Notes: generated from the letters alone by a model not told the origin. A stretch of DNA of 64,000 nt from Istiophorus platypterus (GCA_016859345.1 CM029134.1:12348060-12412059); one strand, 5' to 3'; shown: positions 37,016-48,861, counted from the first letter of the stretch. Made by a program: numbers and translations.

Positions 37016-38836
37016 GCTACGTTCTGACTAGTTTTTAGCTAAACTATTATCGCGCTTAAACCAAGACCATGACACACACCACAGGCAAAAATAGAAGCTG
37101 TTTAAATCCTAAACTACTTTTTAAAGTGTGTTTGTAGTCAGTTTCACCAGTGAGTTTACAGTTTTTACTGCCAACTATGACTGCAGAAGTACTGTTGCTA
37201 TGGTGACCCAAAGTTTAAAGGCTAAGTTCATCCAGATTGTAAAAACCCAACATTGTGTTTCTTACCTCCAGGGGTTGGTCTGGCCACATAGTTTCGGTTT
37301 TTCTATGCCCAGAGGCAAAATGGGTGAGTGGAATTTTGTTTGTTGTGTTTACAGCACTGAAAAGTTAAACAACAATGTGTCGTTGCAGAAACAATGTTTA
37401 TCCCTGGAATAACTAACTGTGAACACTTTTCATTGGAACTCTTGTAAAGAAACTGTCCATTTAAAATGGTGCAGATTTTTTTTTTTTTTTTTTTTTTTTT
37501 GTGTTTTATACATCATTCTCACTGCTCCGACTACCACAAGTGTGGTTCAAGATGTCCGAATCGCTGGCGAAACCCTGATTTGTTTCAGGGATTCAAACGG
37601 ACGATGTGCACGCTGATAGCTGGCTCCCCTGCTGGAAAAACAACCGATCCAGGTCGCTCAAGATTTAAGAAAACATTAAAAAAAACAAAAATCTAAATCC
37701 CACTGACATTTGTAGCCACATTAATAACTGAAAACGCAGCCTTGGAACAGAGCCGCTCTTTGCACCTCATATGTCTGGAGAAGGACGGTAACTGGACATG
37801 AAACAACCTAAGCAACCTAATAAGCGAGTTGAGGGTCCGTGGTTAATTCAGACATGTCTGTTATAAGAGCAGGACACGGAGGACCGGATGCTATAGTTTT
37901 CAGAGAGCAGAGATTACAACTAAGAAATGCAAGAATTACTATAGAAGAGAATGTTGGTGAATTTTGTGGAAACCATGTTATGACGGCATTAGTGCCCGCA
38001 CTGCTCAAATGGTAGTTTTAGTTTTCTCTGTTCTCACAAAGTAATTGTTGTTTAACTTTGTTGAAATCAGGAGGGTTTTGGTTTCTAACAGCTACTTATG
38101 TAGTGGATGGCAATTTGTCTTAGAATATAGAAAACAAACTATGGGAACATGCTTTATTTTTTCAGAGAGACTGATGAAAGAAATGCTGAAAGAGAGATTT
38201 GTATCGAGTTTCAGAAACTAGTGGAACAGAGTCAAAAGAAAGAAGCTTTTTTAGCTCACCATAAAACCGCTATAATAACGCAGTGGAATTTTTACTCATT
38301 ACTCAATAATGAGCTAAAAACATAATTGCCACTTTGATTATTAAGCTACCAAAAAACTAAATTCCATTCACCTCCATCGAATACGTGTGTAGGCATAAAC
38401 CTCAGAGACAAACCACAACTAGCTGCACGACTAGACAGCATTAGAGCTATATGAGAGGAAATATGTTTTTCTGTCTTTGGGCCAGTCCTTTTGTTATTTT
38501 AACCAGCATTTGCCAGCCAATCAGAAACAAGTATTTTCTTGTGGCCATGCAATAGCTGGAGTAAATGCATGAAAACCACTGGCTCTGTTAATTTATCCAA
38601 GATCAGCTTTTATTTTGACAACCTTGAGTCGGTCAGACTCGACTGCTTTCTATTCAGCTGAAACTTAGCAGTCAACCAGGTTTTCAAAACTCCTTGAAAC
38701 ATAAAATATCTGCATCTCACATTCAGCAGGGTCACAGATGGACAGAACATCTGCCTACAGATGTTTTTCACACATAGTATCACGATAAAATTCACAATAA
38801 AGAGTATTTTCTCTGCTATCAGCATGACCCAAGCGG

Positions 38837-38837
<1 letters not shown>

Positions 38838-38877
<40 letters not shown>
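38838..38877. repeat. CA microsatellite
   Basis: A perfect CA run of about 20 units. It lies 140 bases from the TG run at 39015, which runs in the opposite sense, so the pair can form an imperfect hairpin. Confidence 0.95.
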
Positions 38878-38881
<4 letters not shown>

Positions 38882-39014
38882 GCTGGCATACCAGAGAGCC
38901 TATATTTAAACTGAGCCCGGGGGATGTTTTTTATTTTCAGCATTTAGACATTCTATCAAAAGTGGTCAATGTGGATACTTGGGTGTAGAGAGAGAGCCTC
39001 GGTGTGTGTGGCAT

Positions 39015-39037
39015 TTGTGTGTGTGTGTATGTGGGCG

Positions 39038-39080
<43 letters not shown>

Positions 39081-39093
39081 GTGTGTGTGTGTG
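39015..39093. repeat. TG microsatellite
   Basis: A TG run of nearly 80 bases with a few GC and TA interruptions. Confidence 0.95.
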
Positions 39094-39439
39094 CTTGAGT
39101 GAATCAGTGACTGATGGTAAACATAGGTATGACAGAATATAATCATAGCATGGGAATAGCAATGAGTCAACAGCTTTTGACAAAAAGATAATGAATGCAC
39201 ATTCGCAAAATGAGCATGAGAGTGTGATTACGGAATTTTTGAGCCCGACCCAAATAGTTACAAATTTGCTAGGGCTGCAAAATACCACCTTTCAAACTTG
39301 TAGCTGTTCCAAATACAGCCCTATCATCCCACGTCTCATTTTCAAAGCCTCTCTTTTCTCCCTCTCTCCTCCCACCACAAATCCCAGAACCTCGAGCGAC
39401 AGAGAGAGAGAGAGAGACAGAGGAGATGAGGGGAGCATT

Positions 39440-39730
39440 TAAATCTAGCGTTCCGTGAGTGGTCGGGTCGGTGTCTGGAAATCTTTCACATCCTGTTTAC
39501 GCCGGGCAGATTTCAGCCCAGGACCGCAGAGAGCTGGCAGGGCCTCTGCCTGGACACAGCTCCTCTCTCTCTTTTCTATCTGCTCCCTGCCTTCCGCGCC
39601 TAAAGGTCTCCGTCTGCAAACCTTTCCAAACCGCCTCCCTCCTATCAACACCTTCAAACCTAAAGCAAACAAGCACCCGTCTGGGTGCCCACGGCCGCAG
39701 GAACACAGCCGAGGTGGAAGCAAAGGTCTG
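39440..39730. promoter_or_regulatory. CpG-rich patch of unknown role
   Basis: About ten CpG dinucleotides in 290 bases, in a region otherwise poor in them. It is unique-looking sequence with no coding match. It lies 400-700 bases beyond the tgfb2-like stop codon, so it is either within a long 3'UTR or in the gap. It could be an orphan promoter or conserved element. Confidence 0.35.
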
Positions 39731-40034
39731 ATAAAAAAGAATCCTTTTTATGCAGCAGGTAGACCAAATGTGGCCCAAATCATACAACACCCCCTTTTTA
39801 ATATTGAAGCATAGGTTTAATACAGCCATGTTGTCATATTTACAGTGTCCTATATCAGACGGAAAGTTCCAAAGGATAAAGAAAAACGATCTGACAAGTT
39901 TCGTGCCTGTAAATAATGGGAGCAAAATCCCGATATTTGAGTCAGGTAGCGTAAAAAAATAACATCTCGAAAATCTGCTAAAGGTGATCAAACAGCGAAG
40001 ATTAATGAACAAAGAATCCGTCTGTCCTCTTGTC

Positions 40035-40040
40035 TTTATT
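40035..40040 (-). terminator. Candidate tgfb2-like polyadenylation signal
   Basis: The reverse strand reads AATAAA 93 bases past the stop codon. TGFB2 genes in other vertebrates often have long 3'UTRs, so a more distal site is also possible. Confidence 0.35.
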
Positions 40041-40132
40041 TTCCCCCCTGAGCGAAGCAGTTTGTAGTTTCGGTCCTGTGGTCATTCTGTTCCTTTCTGC
40101 CCCCCTCACCTCTTCCCCTGAACTCGATTCCA

Positions 40133-40291
40133 TCAGCGGCACTTGCAGGATTTGACGACCATGTTGGAGAGTTGCTCAACACGTGGTGTGCGGCCTATGA
40201 AGTACATGATGGTGAGGGGCTCCAGGTCCTGAGGAACACAGCAGGGTGAGGCAGAGGCCTCGGGGTTCAGCTTGTTGTACAGGGGCAGGAT
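40133..40291 (-). CDS. tgfb2-like: tgfb2-like final exon: C-terminus of mature ligand
   Basis: This 53-codon exon (stop TGA at 40133-40135 on the reverse strand) encodes ILPLYNKLNPEASASPCC, then QDLEPLTIMYFIGRTPRVEQ and the ending NMVVKSCKCR. It carries the last four of the nine conserved cysteines. The receptor loop reads FIGRTP, so the positions equivalent to mature residues 92 and 94 are Ile and Arg. Confidence 0.93.
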   Translation of the reverse strand: MLPLYNKLNPEASASPCCVPQDLEPLTIMYFIGRTPRVEQLSNMVVKSCKCR

Positions 40292-43200
40292 CTGACCAGG
40301 GAAAAGAAATAAAGGAAAATTAACAACCCCGACAACACATTTTCGGTTTCTTCCTATGAATCATAAACAGTTTTCAGCAAAAGTCACAGTTTTGGTTATC
40401 ACACATGTAAGACTTTCTGTGTTTTCTTTGGTCTGTGTACTAAGCTAAGCTAACCAGCTGTTGGTGGTTCGGCTTCGTATTTTCCGTACAGATGTGAGAG
40501 CAATTGATCTTGTTATCTAATTCTCCATAAGACAGCAAATAAGCCTGTTTCCTAAAATATCTGACTGTTTTTTTTGATCAAATCACAGCAACACAGCCCT
40601 GAACTAAAGTCTTCATGAATAATGGCTAAGAATGTTACTAAACTTTGATTGCTGTGTATTTAGCCATAAAAAAAAAAAAAAATTTAATGTCATGTAGTAA
40701 TAGCAAAAACTTTCCTGGGGCTTTTAGAAGAAGGCTCAGTGGGAAAATCCATTACTGTCAAATCAAGTTTAACCATTGGCAGTATATTCTATAACCCCCG
40801 TCTCTCATGTGTTTCCCTATTTCTCTTTCCCATACTTTAACATGTACAACAAAAACTACATCAATCCACATAAAGAAAATTACTTAAAAGCCACAGTGAC
40901 AGCAAAATGTCTCTTTGCTGTAAACTAAAATATAAAATAAATGTGAAAATCCAATCATAACTGACCGTGGCATTTCCCTGTGACAAATATTGCACATTAA
41001 GCTCATTTAGAGGCAAAACGTCACCCAAAATTAAACATTTTTTGTACATCGAAGTCTGACTAACAGTGAAATGGAGTTTGGTCCAAACCACAGCATTTTA
41101 CTACAGAGACTTAGGGGCTACTTCCATTTCATTAGTTGTTTTGTTTTATTTTGACTGCAACAGCTGTTTATAACGGATCAGACACAGATGACCTCGGATT
41201 ACATAATTTGGCCGTGTCTAATGTTGAGAGGTCTGTAACTGTTTCCAGTCAAATTATTGAGCAAAAAGAGGTCATGAACCTCAAGATTAGAGCAAAATCT
41301 AATCTGGAAAAAGAACACATTAATCTTTGCTAGATCCTATTAGAGAGGGTAGTGTAGTTCATTCATCTGAGTGGTTAATAGAGATATTTTTGTTGTGGCG
41401 TGATTCACACTGGCCAGTCAGACACAACGTATGAAATTATTTTTGTCTGAACCCAATCAGACAGTACAGAGCTGGATAGTGTCTGAAAATGTATAATTCC
41501 AGTTCTAAGGTATTAAGAGTTTTGGTACCAAAACTGTGCTTTCCTCAATACTTCACTTTAAAGGAGTAGTTCAACATTTTGGGAACTGTGCTAATTTATA
41601 CGAGCACCTCCAAAGCTCACTAATTAACACTGTGTCTTGTTTTGTTTAATCCATACAAAAACAGAATGTGGTTTAGTGAAGCGCTACGTACTGAAACTGT
41701 TTCTTGGCCAGGTACAGGGAGACAAACATGATATGACATGTTAACTACTGAGCTTAAGAGGTGGCAGTAGACTGATTTTGTGATGTTTGGACAGAGCACA
41801 GCTAGCTGCTTCCCCCTGCTCCCAATCTTTATGCTAAGTTAAGCTAATTGTCTCCTGGCTCAAAATTTATACTTATCTAAAAGATATGACAGTGGTCAAT
41901 CAACCAATCTTCTAATCTTGCTCTGGGAAAGAAACCAAATAAGTGTTTTTCAGAAATGTCAAACTTTTCCTTTAAAAAACTTTTTTTTTCTACTAAAGTC
42001 CTTTTTTAGATGTGACAAAAGAAGATAAATGTTAGATGTGGTCTAAACACATTCAGCCATATAAACAAGCAATAACAACAAGTCTAAAATGGTAAAAATT
42101 TGATTTACATCAGGAGCAATCTGAGGAAAAACAATACAATCCAGATTACAAATTCAGCAAGGCATGAAGCGCCAACATGCTTTGATACTGGATACTACAG
42201 ACAAAAAAAAAATGTTGAGGTTTGATTTCCAGCCGTAATCATATATATAAATACCCATTCACCATGTTGTAGTGGTTGTTGGCACTCCAGAGGTAAGGAC
42301 AGTTGCCAGCACAGAAGTTAGCTTTGTAACCTTTGGGCTCATGGATCCACTTCCAGTTGAGGTCACGTCTGAAGTCAATGTAGAGTGAACGCAGGCAGCA
42401 GCCCTGGTCTGAGCCACTGAGACACACAGAGACACACCATAGACATTTCAACTCCCAAAGTCGGGTCACGGGAAAATGACCATGGGTCACCACTGAATAA
42501 CCGGCCATCACAAGCTAATGACCATGCTAGGCTGCCAGAGTTTTCCCTGCAGTGTGAGGTAGTCTAAATAAAACATTGCGTGCCCTTTGTTCTGCAGTCT
42601 AAACACAGGGTCAATACTGTTAGTAATTTTGCCACACATTAGTCTGCAAAGTAAGGTTTGAGTCTGGTGGAAAAAAACATAACTGAAATCCATCGCCCAC
42701 CAAAACCAGATTTCCAAATGATATAAAACTACAAATCCTGGAACCATGTCAGTGCTGTCAGTCAGTCAAACATGGCCACATGGATGTGGCTGGCCGGCGG
42801 CCTACCGGGAGCAGGTCGTGGTGTCTGTGGCGGCCGCCCTCTTCTTGCGGTTCTTCTTCGCTGGGTTGTCGACTCGGTCACTGGGCAGCAAGGTGAGGAT
42901 GAGGTGCGGCGTCTTGGTGCTGAAATCCGCTTGGCCCTTGACCTGACCAGGCTTTCTTATCTGACGAAGCTGCTCGTCATCCAGACCTATGGAAATTGGT
43001 GGACAGTGTTTTGGGTGAAGTTTTGAGGTACTTGTACAATACTTCAGTATTTCCATGATATGCTACTTCATACTTCTACTCCACTACATTTATTTGATAC
43101 ATTTAGTCCCTACTTCTATTGCAGATGAGGGTTAATGATACAAATGTAACAAACAGACAAATTATGATATATTATAATTGATTAAGACAGGACTTTATTG

Positions 43201-46200
43201 ATCCCAGAAGGGATTAGCAAGCTACCCATATTAATAATCTAATATTTTTTTAAACTGTGAATTCCTTGATAGTTTAGTTAACATTTCTTAATTTTAAAAC
43301 CAATGCCATTTGAATGCCAGAAAAATGGGGTAGTTCAGGTACAGTGATAACCACAAATTCACAGATTCTATTAATGAAATTCCTCTAGCTATGGTTTTTA
43401 CACTGAGGAGATAGGAAGACTAATTTTGAAGTTCTACAGTTTTTGAACAAATGTTACAGTACACTGATGAAGACACATTCATGATAAAGTTGTTTTCAAG
43501 TCCAGGAATGATGGCCCGTCTCTTTGTATCAGATTTTATGGTTTTTCTCAGAATTTCTCAGCTACAGGAGTACAAGAGCTCAAAACAAGCCCTTGCTTGT
43601 CTCACAGCAGTATCAAAAGTTGATTTTTTTCCAAGTGTGGAAAAAAAAAAAAAACCCTGACTTGGCTCTGCTGAGTGTAAATCCTGAGCAAAGTGCCATA
43701 ATTTGGAGCCTAAACGAAGCAACACACTGTCTGGTATTCAGTAGTATCACAGTGTGTGGGGGAACAATATCGCCATTATTCTTTTATAACCGAAGTGATT
43801 CATTTATCATTTTGGAGCCACCTTAGAGAAGAATCCGCAGAGTGATGATAAATATTCAACAAGTGCTTTTATGGCCCTTAGAAAGCCATTTACAACCAAC
43901 ATGTTAAAGCTTCATTTCTCATCTATATGGCCACTGTCATGACACCGTTTAACTGTGGTTTAACTTCACCTTTATAGTTCATCAAATCTTTGGTACACTG
44001 CCTGTTATGTTTATTTATCTCTCTGTTTCTGTGTTTTTGCTCCGCAACTAATTTTCCATGCCGATATCCACAGACAGCCAACATTGACAGATACTTGCAG
44101 CAGCACTAAGGAAAGTCTAAAATCATCATAATCAGGCAGAATCTCTGATCTCAGTCTTTCCCTGAACGTTTCCATCTATGACATGAAATAGCTTTTCTGG
44201 GGTTAAACTCAGAGAACCTACTTTCCTGGGGCTGGAGGTGTGAAAATTTTCCCTCAAGTCAAAAATACAAATACGCTTTAAGATTTAGCGTCACTGGTTG
44301 TTAACTGACCCTTTGAAATGAGAAAGGTGCCACAATCATCCACTATCCATATACATTTACAGTATGAGTGCCAAGACCGGGCTTTGCATGATGTACGGTG
44401 AAAACAGAAAAGAACCCTGGCCAACCTGCAAACAGGGCCTCCAGCTCCTCGCTCTTGTTGGGAACGATGTTGTTGGTGGATGGGACGAAGGTGCAGCAGG
44501 GACAGTGGACGCCCAGCTTCAGGCCGAGATTATTCTCTGAATTGGGAGGAAGGAAAAGAACACACATGAAAATGAACCACACAGACATGGTTGTATGGAT
44601 CACAGAGGTCTCTGGTGTTGAGGCTGACCTGGATCCGACAGCCAGTCCTTAATGGTCTCCGTGACGTCCACAGAGATCCAGGATCCCTTCGTCCTCGGCT
44701 GAACGGTGCGGGAGTCAATATAACGCTGAGTGGAGGTGCTCTCTTCATCTGGCTTTAACAGCTGGCACAAAAAAACCCACAGAAAGACAAGTGAAGGAGA
44801 TACAGATCCACAGTCTGACACAAGCAACATACTGCAATGTTTCACTTTCTTCTCCTCTCCCTGACACTTAATAGTATATTTTCCACTGTTACTAAGGAGG
44901 TAATGAGTTGATCATCCTTAATTTCTACATAACACTTGGATGGAATACAGCATACCCCTTAGTCATTGTAAAAATAACTGAACTTTAATTAAGCACATAA
45001 ATTATGTTAACTCACTTTCCTTGGGCGAACATTTTTCTGTAAGAGGTGTAAAATATCCCCCTCAAGCCAACACATAAATTCAAGTTATTGTTGGAGATTT
45101 AGTGTGATAATATTCTTGTTGGCCTGATGCCCAAAGCCCCGAAAGTAGAAAATCTTCACGAAGGACAAATTTAAATGGTATTCCCGATCACACCATACGC
45201 ATATGAATATTATTTAATTATGAAGAGGAAACAAGTGAGATAGGTTTCTCCTGTGGTTTTTTGTTATAATTCTATTTTAACGAAACAGGACACGTTGGAC
45301 CTGAAGTGATTTTAAAGAAGCATTGACTTAATGTCTGCCAGGAAAAAAAAAGGGGTTTATTTGGATTTAATAGCTTAAAAGACATAGCAGCCTCTTGCTA
45401 TGATATTAGTGATTTGATGCTGGTCTGGTATGTCATGGTTGTGCTCTCACGCTGAGTCTTGTTCCTCTGTGCCATACTATTGTTTACCTGATAGATCTCC
45501 ACTCTCTGCTCTGAAGCCCGGGCCAGCGGGTTGGGAGCTCTGAAGATCCTGAACTCAGCCATGACCAGGGTGCTGTTGGTCAGGTCGACTCCACTGACGT
45601 CGAAGTGGACCACTCTGTAGTGCGGGTTGGGTGCTACTGGTTGCACCGTGTCTGGATGGAGACAGAAACACGGAGCATGAAGGAAGGCTAATCCAGCAAT
45701 GTCTCATGCCTTCGAAGACAAAAATCTATTTATACTATTGATTAAAACAGTGCTGTGGGCTGATGCATTGTCTAGGACATAGTTACTAATGATGAATGTC
45801 TAGAAACTAAATGATAAGTTCAGGCATGTAGCAGTGCCCCTGGGTTTAAACAGGCAATGACAGGTAGTATTTTTGTTTGTATTTTTAAAGTGCTGGTACT
45901 TAAGTTTTGGGTTTTTTTTGGAAACTTTGCACCATTTCAGAGGGAAATACTGTATTTTTTACTCCGTTCACTGGATCTGACAGCTTCAGATATTTGTCAC
46001 CTTCTAAATAAAACATTTTACAGAAGGTACAGTAACATTTTAATATAAGCCCCCTTTTAGCATACATAGACAGTAATAACCATTAAAAATGGTTTATAAC
46101 AAATTATATTGTAGTTTTAGACAGATAAAAGCGTTAGTGTATTTTTCGACAACTACATTATAATGTGTTATACGCCATTAAAGTTTATGCACAGCTTATA

Positions 46201-47408
46201 AATGCTAGATAGGAGGACTTATAGTAGTGTTACCAAATGCATTATCCATGTAAATATAGTGCAGCGCTACAGACCGAACTAATCAACCATTTAGTACAAA
46301 AAAACAATTAGAACCACCTGCATCAGACATAAATTTAACATCCGTTCATGCATCAGCACATCAGCAATGGACCAAGTCTAATTTCTAACACATGAGTTTT
46401 GCTGCTAATCCTCCTGCACTATTACCTCAGGAAGATTTTGCATAGAGGTCTTTTACTTGTAAAAGGGTGGTTTTTACACATTGATACTCTTACTTGGTTA
46501 GGATGTGAATACTTCCTCCCCCGCTGAACATTTTGAACACACTATGGGAGCTGGCATAGGTGGAAGTGTAGTCTTTGACCACAGCTGAGTCAGCTCGCTT
46601 GTGGTTTCCATCCAGGTTTTTTTAACAAAAGTGATTGAACATAAGTGAATAGAAAAAGAACATGTAGTCTAACATTTAGACTGCTTCTAAATGTTATGTC
46701 AGGGGTTCCCAACCTTGGGCCCGTGACATAATTGGGGTCCCAAGCTGTATCTGAGGGGTCACAAGAAGATTAAAGTGATCCGAAAGGAAAAAAATATCAT
46801 ATATATATATAAATATATATATTTCTACATACAAAGAAACATACACAAAGTCTTTTTTATATCTATATATCTATATAGAGAGATAGAGAGATAGACAGAC
46901 AGACAGATAGACAGAGAGAGAACACGGAATTACGGGGTCAGAAGCCAAAGGGTTGGGAACCACTATACAATGTAGCTCGGATCATTTCTACCAGGGTCAT
47001 TCTGGGCACCCTCGGGCCGCCGGACCACACCTCACACATGGACTCACTGGTGTCGGTGCTGCGGGGGGGCAGCATGTCGATCCTCTGCACCTCTTTGGCG
47101 TAATAGTCCTCCTCGCTGCTCTCGCGCTCGCACGCGGTCTCCGCCAGACGCGCGCGTTCCTTCAGCAGCTCCCGCGTGCTGTTGTACAGCAGCATGACCT
47201 CCGGGGGCACGGGGCCCGGCGGCGGGGCCCGGTCGTCGTCCGGCGGGCTGCGGATGCGCAGCTTGCTGAGGATCTGGCCGCGGATGGCCTCGATGCGCCG
47301 GGACTTCTGCGCGTCCAGGTTGATGGACTGGCACGTGTTGAGCCCCTCCACCAGCAACACAGCGGTGAACCGGAGCAGCAGCAGCAGCGCGATGCGGGGG
47401 GGCCACAT
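40133..47408 (-). CDS. tgfb2-like: TGF-beta precursor, TGF-beta2-like
   Basis: A secreted latent growth factor that signals through TGF-beta type I/II receptors. Exons in transcript order: 47408-47048, 45651-45488, 44761-44629, 44536-44426, 42986-42806, 42416-42263, 40291-40133; 420 residues (human TGF-beta2: 414). A signal peptide (MWPPRIALLLLLRFTAVLLV) is followed by the pro-domain (LAP). The LAP has Cys in GLNTCQS for the latency partner, RRIEAIRGQILSKLRI, glycosylation sites NST, NST and NKS, and the TGF-beta2-type cysteine cluster HCPCCTFVPS. The furin site RKKR is at 303-306. The mature ligand has 114 residues and all nine cysteines. The LAP has no RGD, as in TGF-beta2 and unlike TGF-beta1/3. 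The start at 47408 is chosen because the signal peptide begins there. In-frame ATG 47540 would add a proline run and sits at a TATA-like sequence. Fish paralogues of this kind have been given varied names (tgfb5, tgfb6, tgfb2-like). Confidence 0.93.
41557..41976. mobile_element. Inverted-repeat element (MITE), about 420 bp
   Basis: The left end tttaaaggagtagttcaaca and the right end tgtcaaacttttcctttaaa are inverted copies. The interior phrase tatgctaagttaagctaa is typical of a family that is abundant in percomorph genomes. It lies in the last intron of tgfb2-like. Partial relatives are at 48940-49090 and about 40430-40470. Confidence 0.7.
42263..42986 (-). CDS. tgfb2-like: tgfb2-like exons 5-6: furin site and start of mature ligand
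   Basis: Exon 42986-42806 encodes the end of the pro-domain, the RKKR furin site and the first eleven residues of the ligand (AAATDTTTCSR, the last codon split). Exon 42416-42263 encodes GCCLRSLYIDFRRDLNWKW and FCAGNCPYLWS. The spacing between the first cysteine and the CC pair (seven residues) equals that of human TGF-beta2. Two extra residues precede the first cysteine. Arg occupies the position equivalent to mature residue 25, where TGF-beta2 has Lys. Confidence 0.9.
43016..43110. repeat. Dispersed 'aagtact' repeat, fragment
   Basis: It carries ttttgaggtacttgtac, atgctacttcatacttctac and ccactacatttatttg. It lies just beyond the 5' edge of tgfb2-like exon 5. It is followed at 43185-43225 by ggactttattgatccc, a LINE-tail-like phrase. 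Confidence 0.5.
45883..46020. repeat. Dispersed 'aagtact' repeat, fragment
   Basis: It contains ggtacttaagt, agagggaaatactgtatt and actccgttcactggatctg, the inner part of the same family. It lies in the first intron of tgfb2-like. Confidence 0.45.
46699..46966. mobile_element. hAT-type non-autonomous element with inner microsatellite
   Basis: The left end caggggttcccaaccttggg and the right end aaagggttgggaaccact are inverted. The centre (about 46797-46920) is a TA/GA/CAGA microsatellite. It lies immediately next to the 5' splice site of tgfb2-like exon 1, about 80 bases into the intron. Confidence 0.6.
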
Positions 47409-47560
47409 TGTCCGGTGAGGAGACGGAGGGACGAGAGGAGGAGGAGGAGGAGGAGGAGGAGGAGGAGGGGGGGGTCCAGCTGAAGCGACGAAGGTCACTG
47501 TGGCGGACTGAAACCGGAGCGGAGTCTCAGAGCTAAGCACTTATAAATATGTGCGTGATT
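47408..47560 (-). promoter_or_regulatory. tgfb2-like core promoter and 5' leader
   Basis: On the reverse strand a TATA-like TATTTATAAG lies at about 47549-47540, some 130 bases before the start codon at 47408. The intervening leader contains a pure CCT triplet run (plus-strand GGA, 47435-47468). If the TATA is used, the transcript would start near 47515 and exclude the upstream in-frame ATG. The flanking 47.0-48.1 kb is CpG-rich relative to the window. Confidence 0.4.
47435..47468. repeat. GGA triplet run in tgfb2-like 5' leader
   Basis: About ten GGA units (CCT on the sense strand). Read in frame from the upstream ATG it would encode proline. Confidence 0.95.
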
Positions 47561-48786
47561 TAGAATTTCAACCAGGGGGCTAAAAAAAATTAAAAAAAAA
47601 CAAACAAAAAAAATAAAAATCCAATATCCAGTTCCAACAGGGTTTTTTAGTCGAAACCACACATCTGCCGAATTCACATTTATTCTCTTAAGGCCATTTT
47701 ATAACACGCTTCATACATGCGCCTTCCTATTTTAACACCACACACACAAAGATGCATCGTCATTCATTCTTTATAGTGTACGTTCAATTTAAAAAAAAAA
47801 AAAATATCTAAGTGGAACCTTCATAAGAAGTCGGCACTCGAGAAAACCGCCTCTAAACGCCAGACGGCATCACACAACAACCGAAACCTCTAAATTGGTG
47901 ACTGGAAATTTGGCCGACGCTTCAGTTCCAGTCTGGTGCGCTCGGGAGCTGCCGTGCCGGTGCGTGCGCGCTTTCCGCATGTAAAAGGCTGAAGACACTG
48001 GATCACAGGCTGCGCGATAAGTTGGGAGTCTTATCCGTCTCCGTCGTCCATCCTTCGGATGATTCAACAGCTTTCAGGAGAAAAAAAAAGGAGTCATCAC
48101 AGGAGCTCAGCCCATGTCGCAAATCCTCCAAACCAAAAACCTGAGCCGCTTACTTCATCTGAAACAGCAAGGTTCCTGTGCCTTCAGCTCCGAACGACCC
48201 ATCTGCGGAGCGAAAAACTCGCCCATACCAGCGTCCAGAAAATCTAGTTACAGCCTTAAAAAAAAAAAACAAAAAACAAGTGAGATCCTCCCATTCCCCC
48301 GTTATAGGTAAACAGAGATCGGCCTGCACCAAAACGTAGGAAAAAACTGTTGATTTATGTTGGAAAAACCATGGTGGGCCTGTAAATCCCCCTCATATAA
48401 ACATCAAAACACGGAAAAAGTCAGACGACATGAAAGCACATGACGAAGAAAAAAATATGTGAAAGAAGTCCTTGTGTTTTGAATTAAAAAAAAAAGAAAT
48501 GACAGAAATTGCTCGCTTTAAATGAGCTCCAGCCTGATGTCTGCTGGGCTGAACGCTCCGCTGAGAACACGGAGACCTGCTGCATGATGTGACTCCATTA
48601 TTCTGCAGATCCTCTGTGAGAAATGCACAGAGCCCCAGACAGAGGGAGGGAGGGAGGAAGGGAGGGACTGGATGTAGAGAGAGGTGGTGGTGGTGGTTGA
48701 GGTGGGACTGGTTGCCACCAAAGGGAAGGGAGTGTGTGATTATGTAGGCAAGAGCCATCTTCGTCTCACTAGGGGAGGCGCGCGAG

Positions 48787-48793
<7 letters not shown>

Positions 48794-48860
<67 letters not shown>
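48794..48860. repeat. CA microsatellite
   Basis: A perfect CA run of over 30 units preceded by a short CGCG stretch. Confidence 0.97.

Positions 48861-48861
<1 letters not shown>

Larger units (their letters stand above)
31285..40034. other. Gap between convergent kcnk4 and tgfb2-like genes
   Basis: No supported coding exon in nearly 9 kb. It contains an inverted-repeat element (32998-33416), copies of two dispersed families (34079-34290 and 34725-35125), CA/TG microsatellites, several poly-T runs, and a CpG-rich segment at 39440-39730. The right end probably includes the tgfb2-like 3'UTR, because a reverse-strand AATAAA lies at 40035-40040. The rest is A/T-rich and shows nothing I can name. 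Confidence 0.55.

Noticed and set aside
38616..39288. Cys/Val and Thr/His repeat peptides around the CA/TG runs
   Set aside because: They are translations of microsatellites.
39455..39814. A 119-residue plus-strand open frame over the CpG-rich patch
   Set aside because: There is no recognisable domain, the competing frames on both strands are equally long, and the composition follows the local GC content. It is kept only as an unexplained CpG-rich segment.
40133..47408. Assignment of the ligand to TGF-beta1 or TGF-beta3
   Set aside because: The pro-domain lacks RGD and has the TGF-beta2-type HCPCCTFVPS cluster and RRIEAIRGQILSKL start. Only two ligand residues resemble TGF-beta1/3.
46953..47483. 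A 176-residue Arg/Gly-rich plus-strand frame opposite tgfb2-like exon 1
   Set aside because: It is a GC-rich shadow of the first tgfb2-like exon, with no splice logic and no family resemblance.
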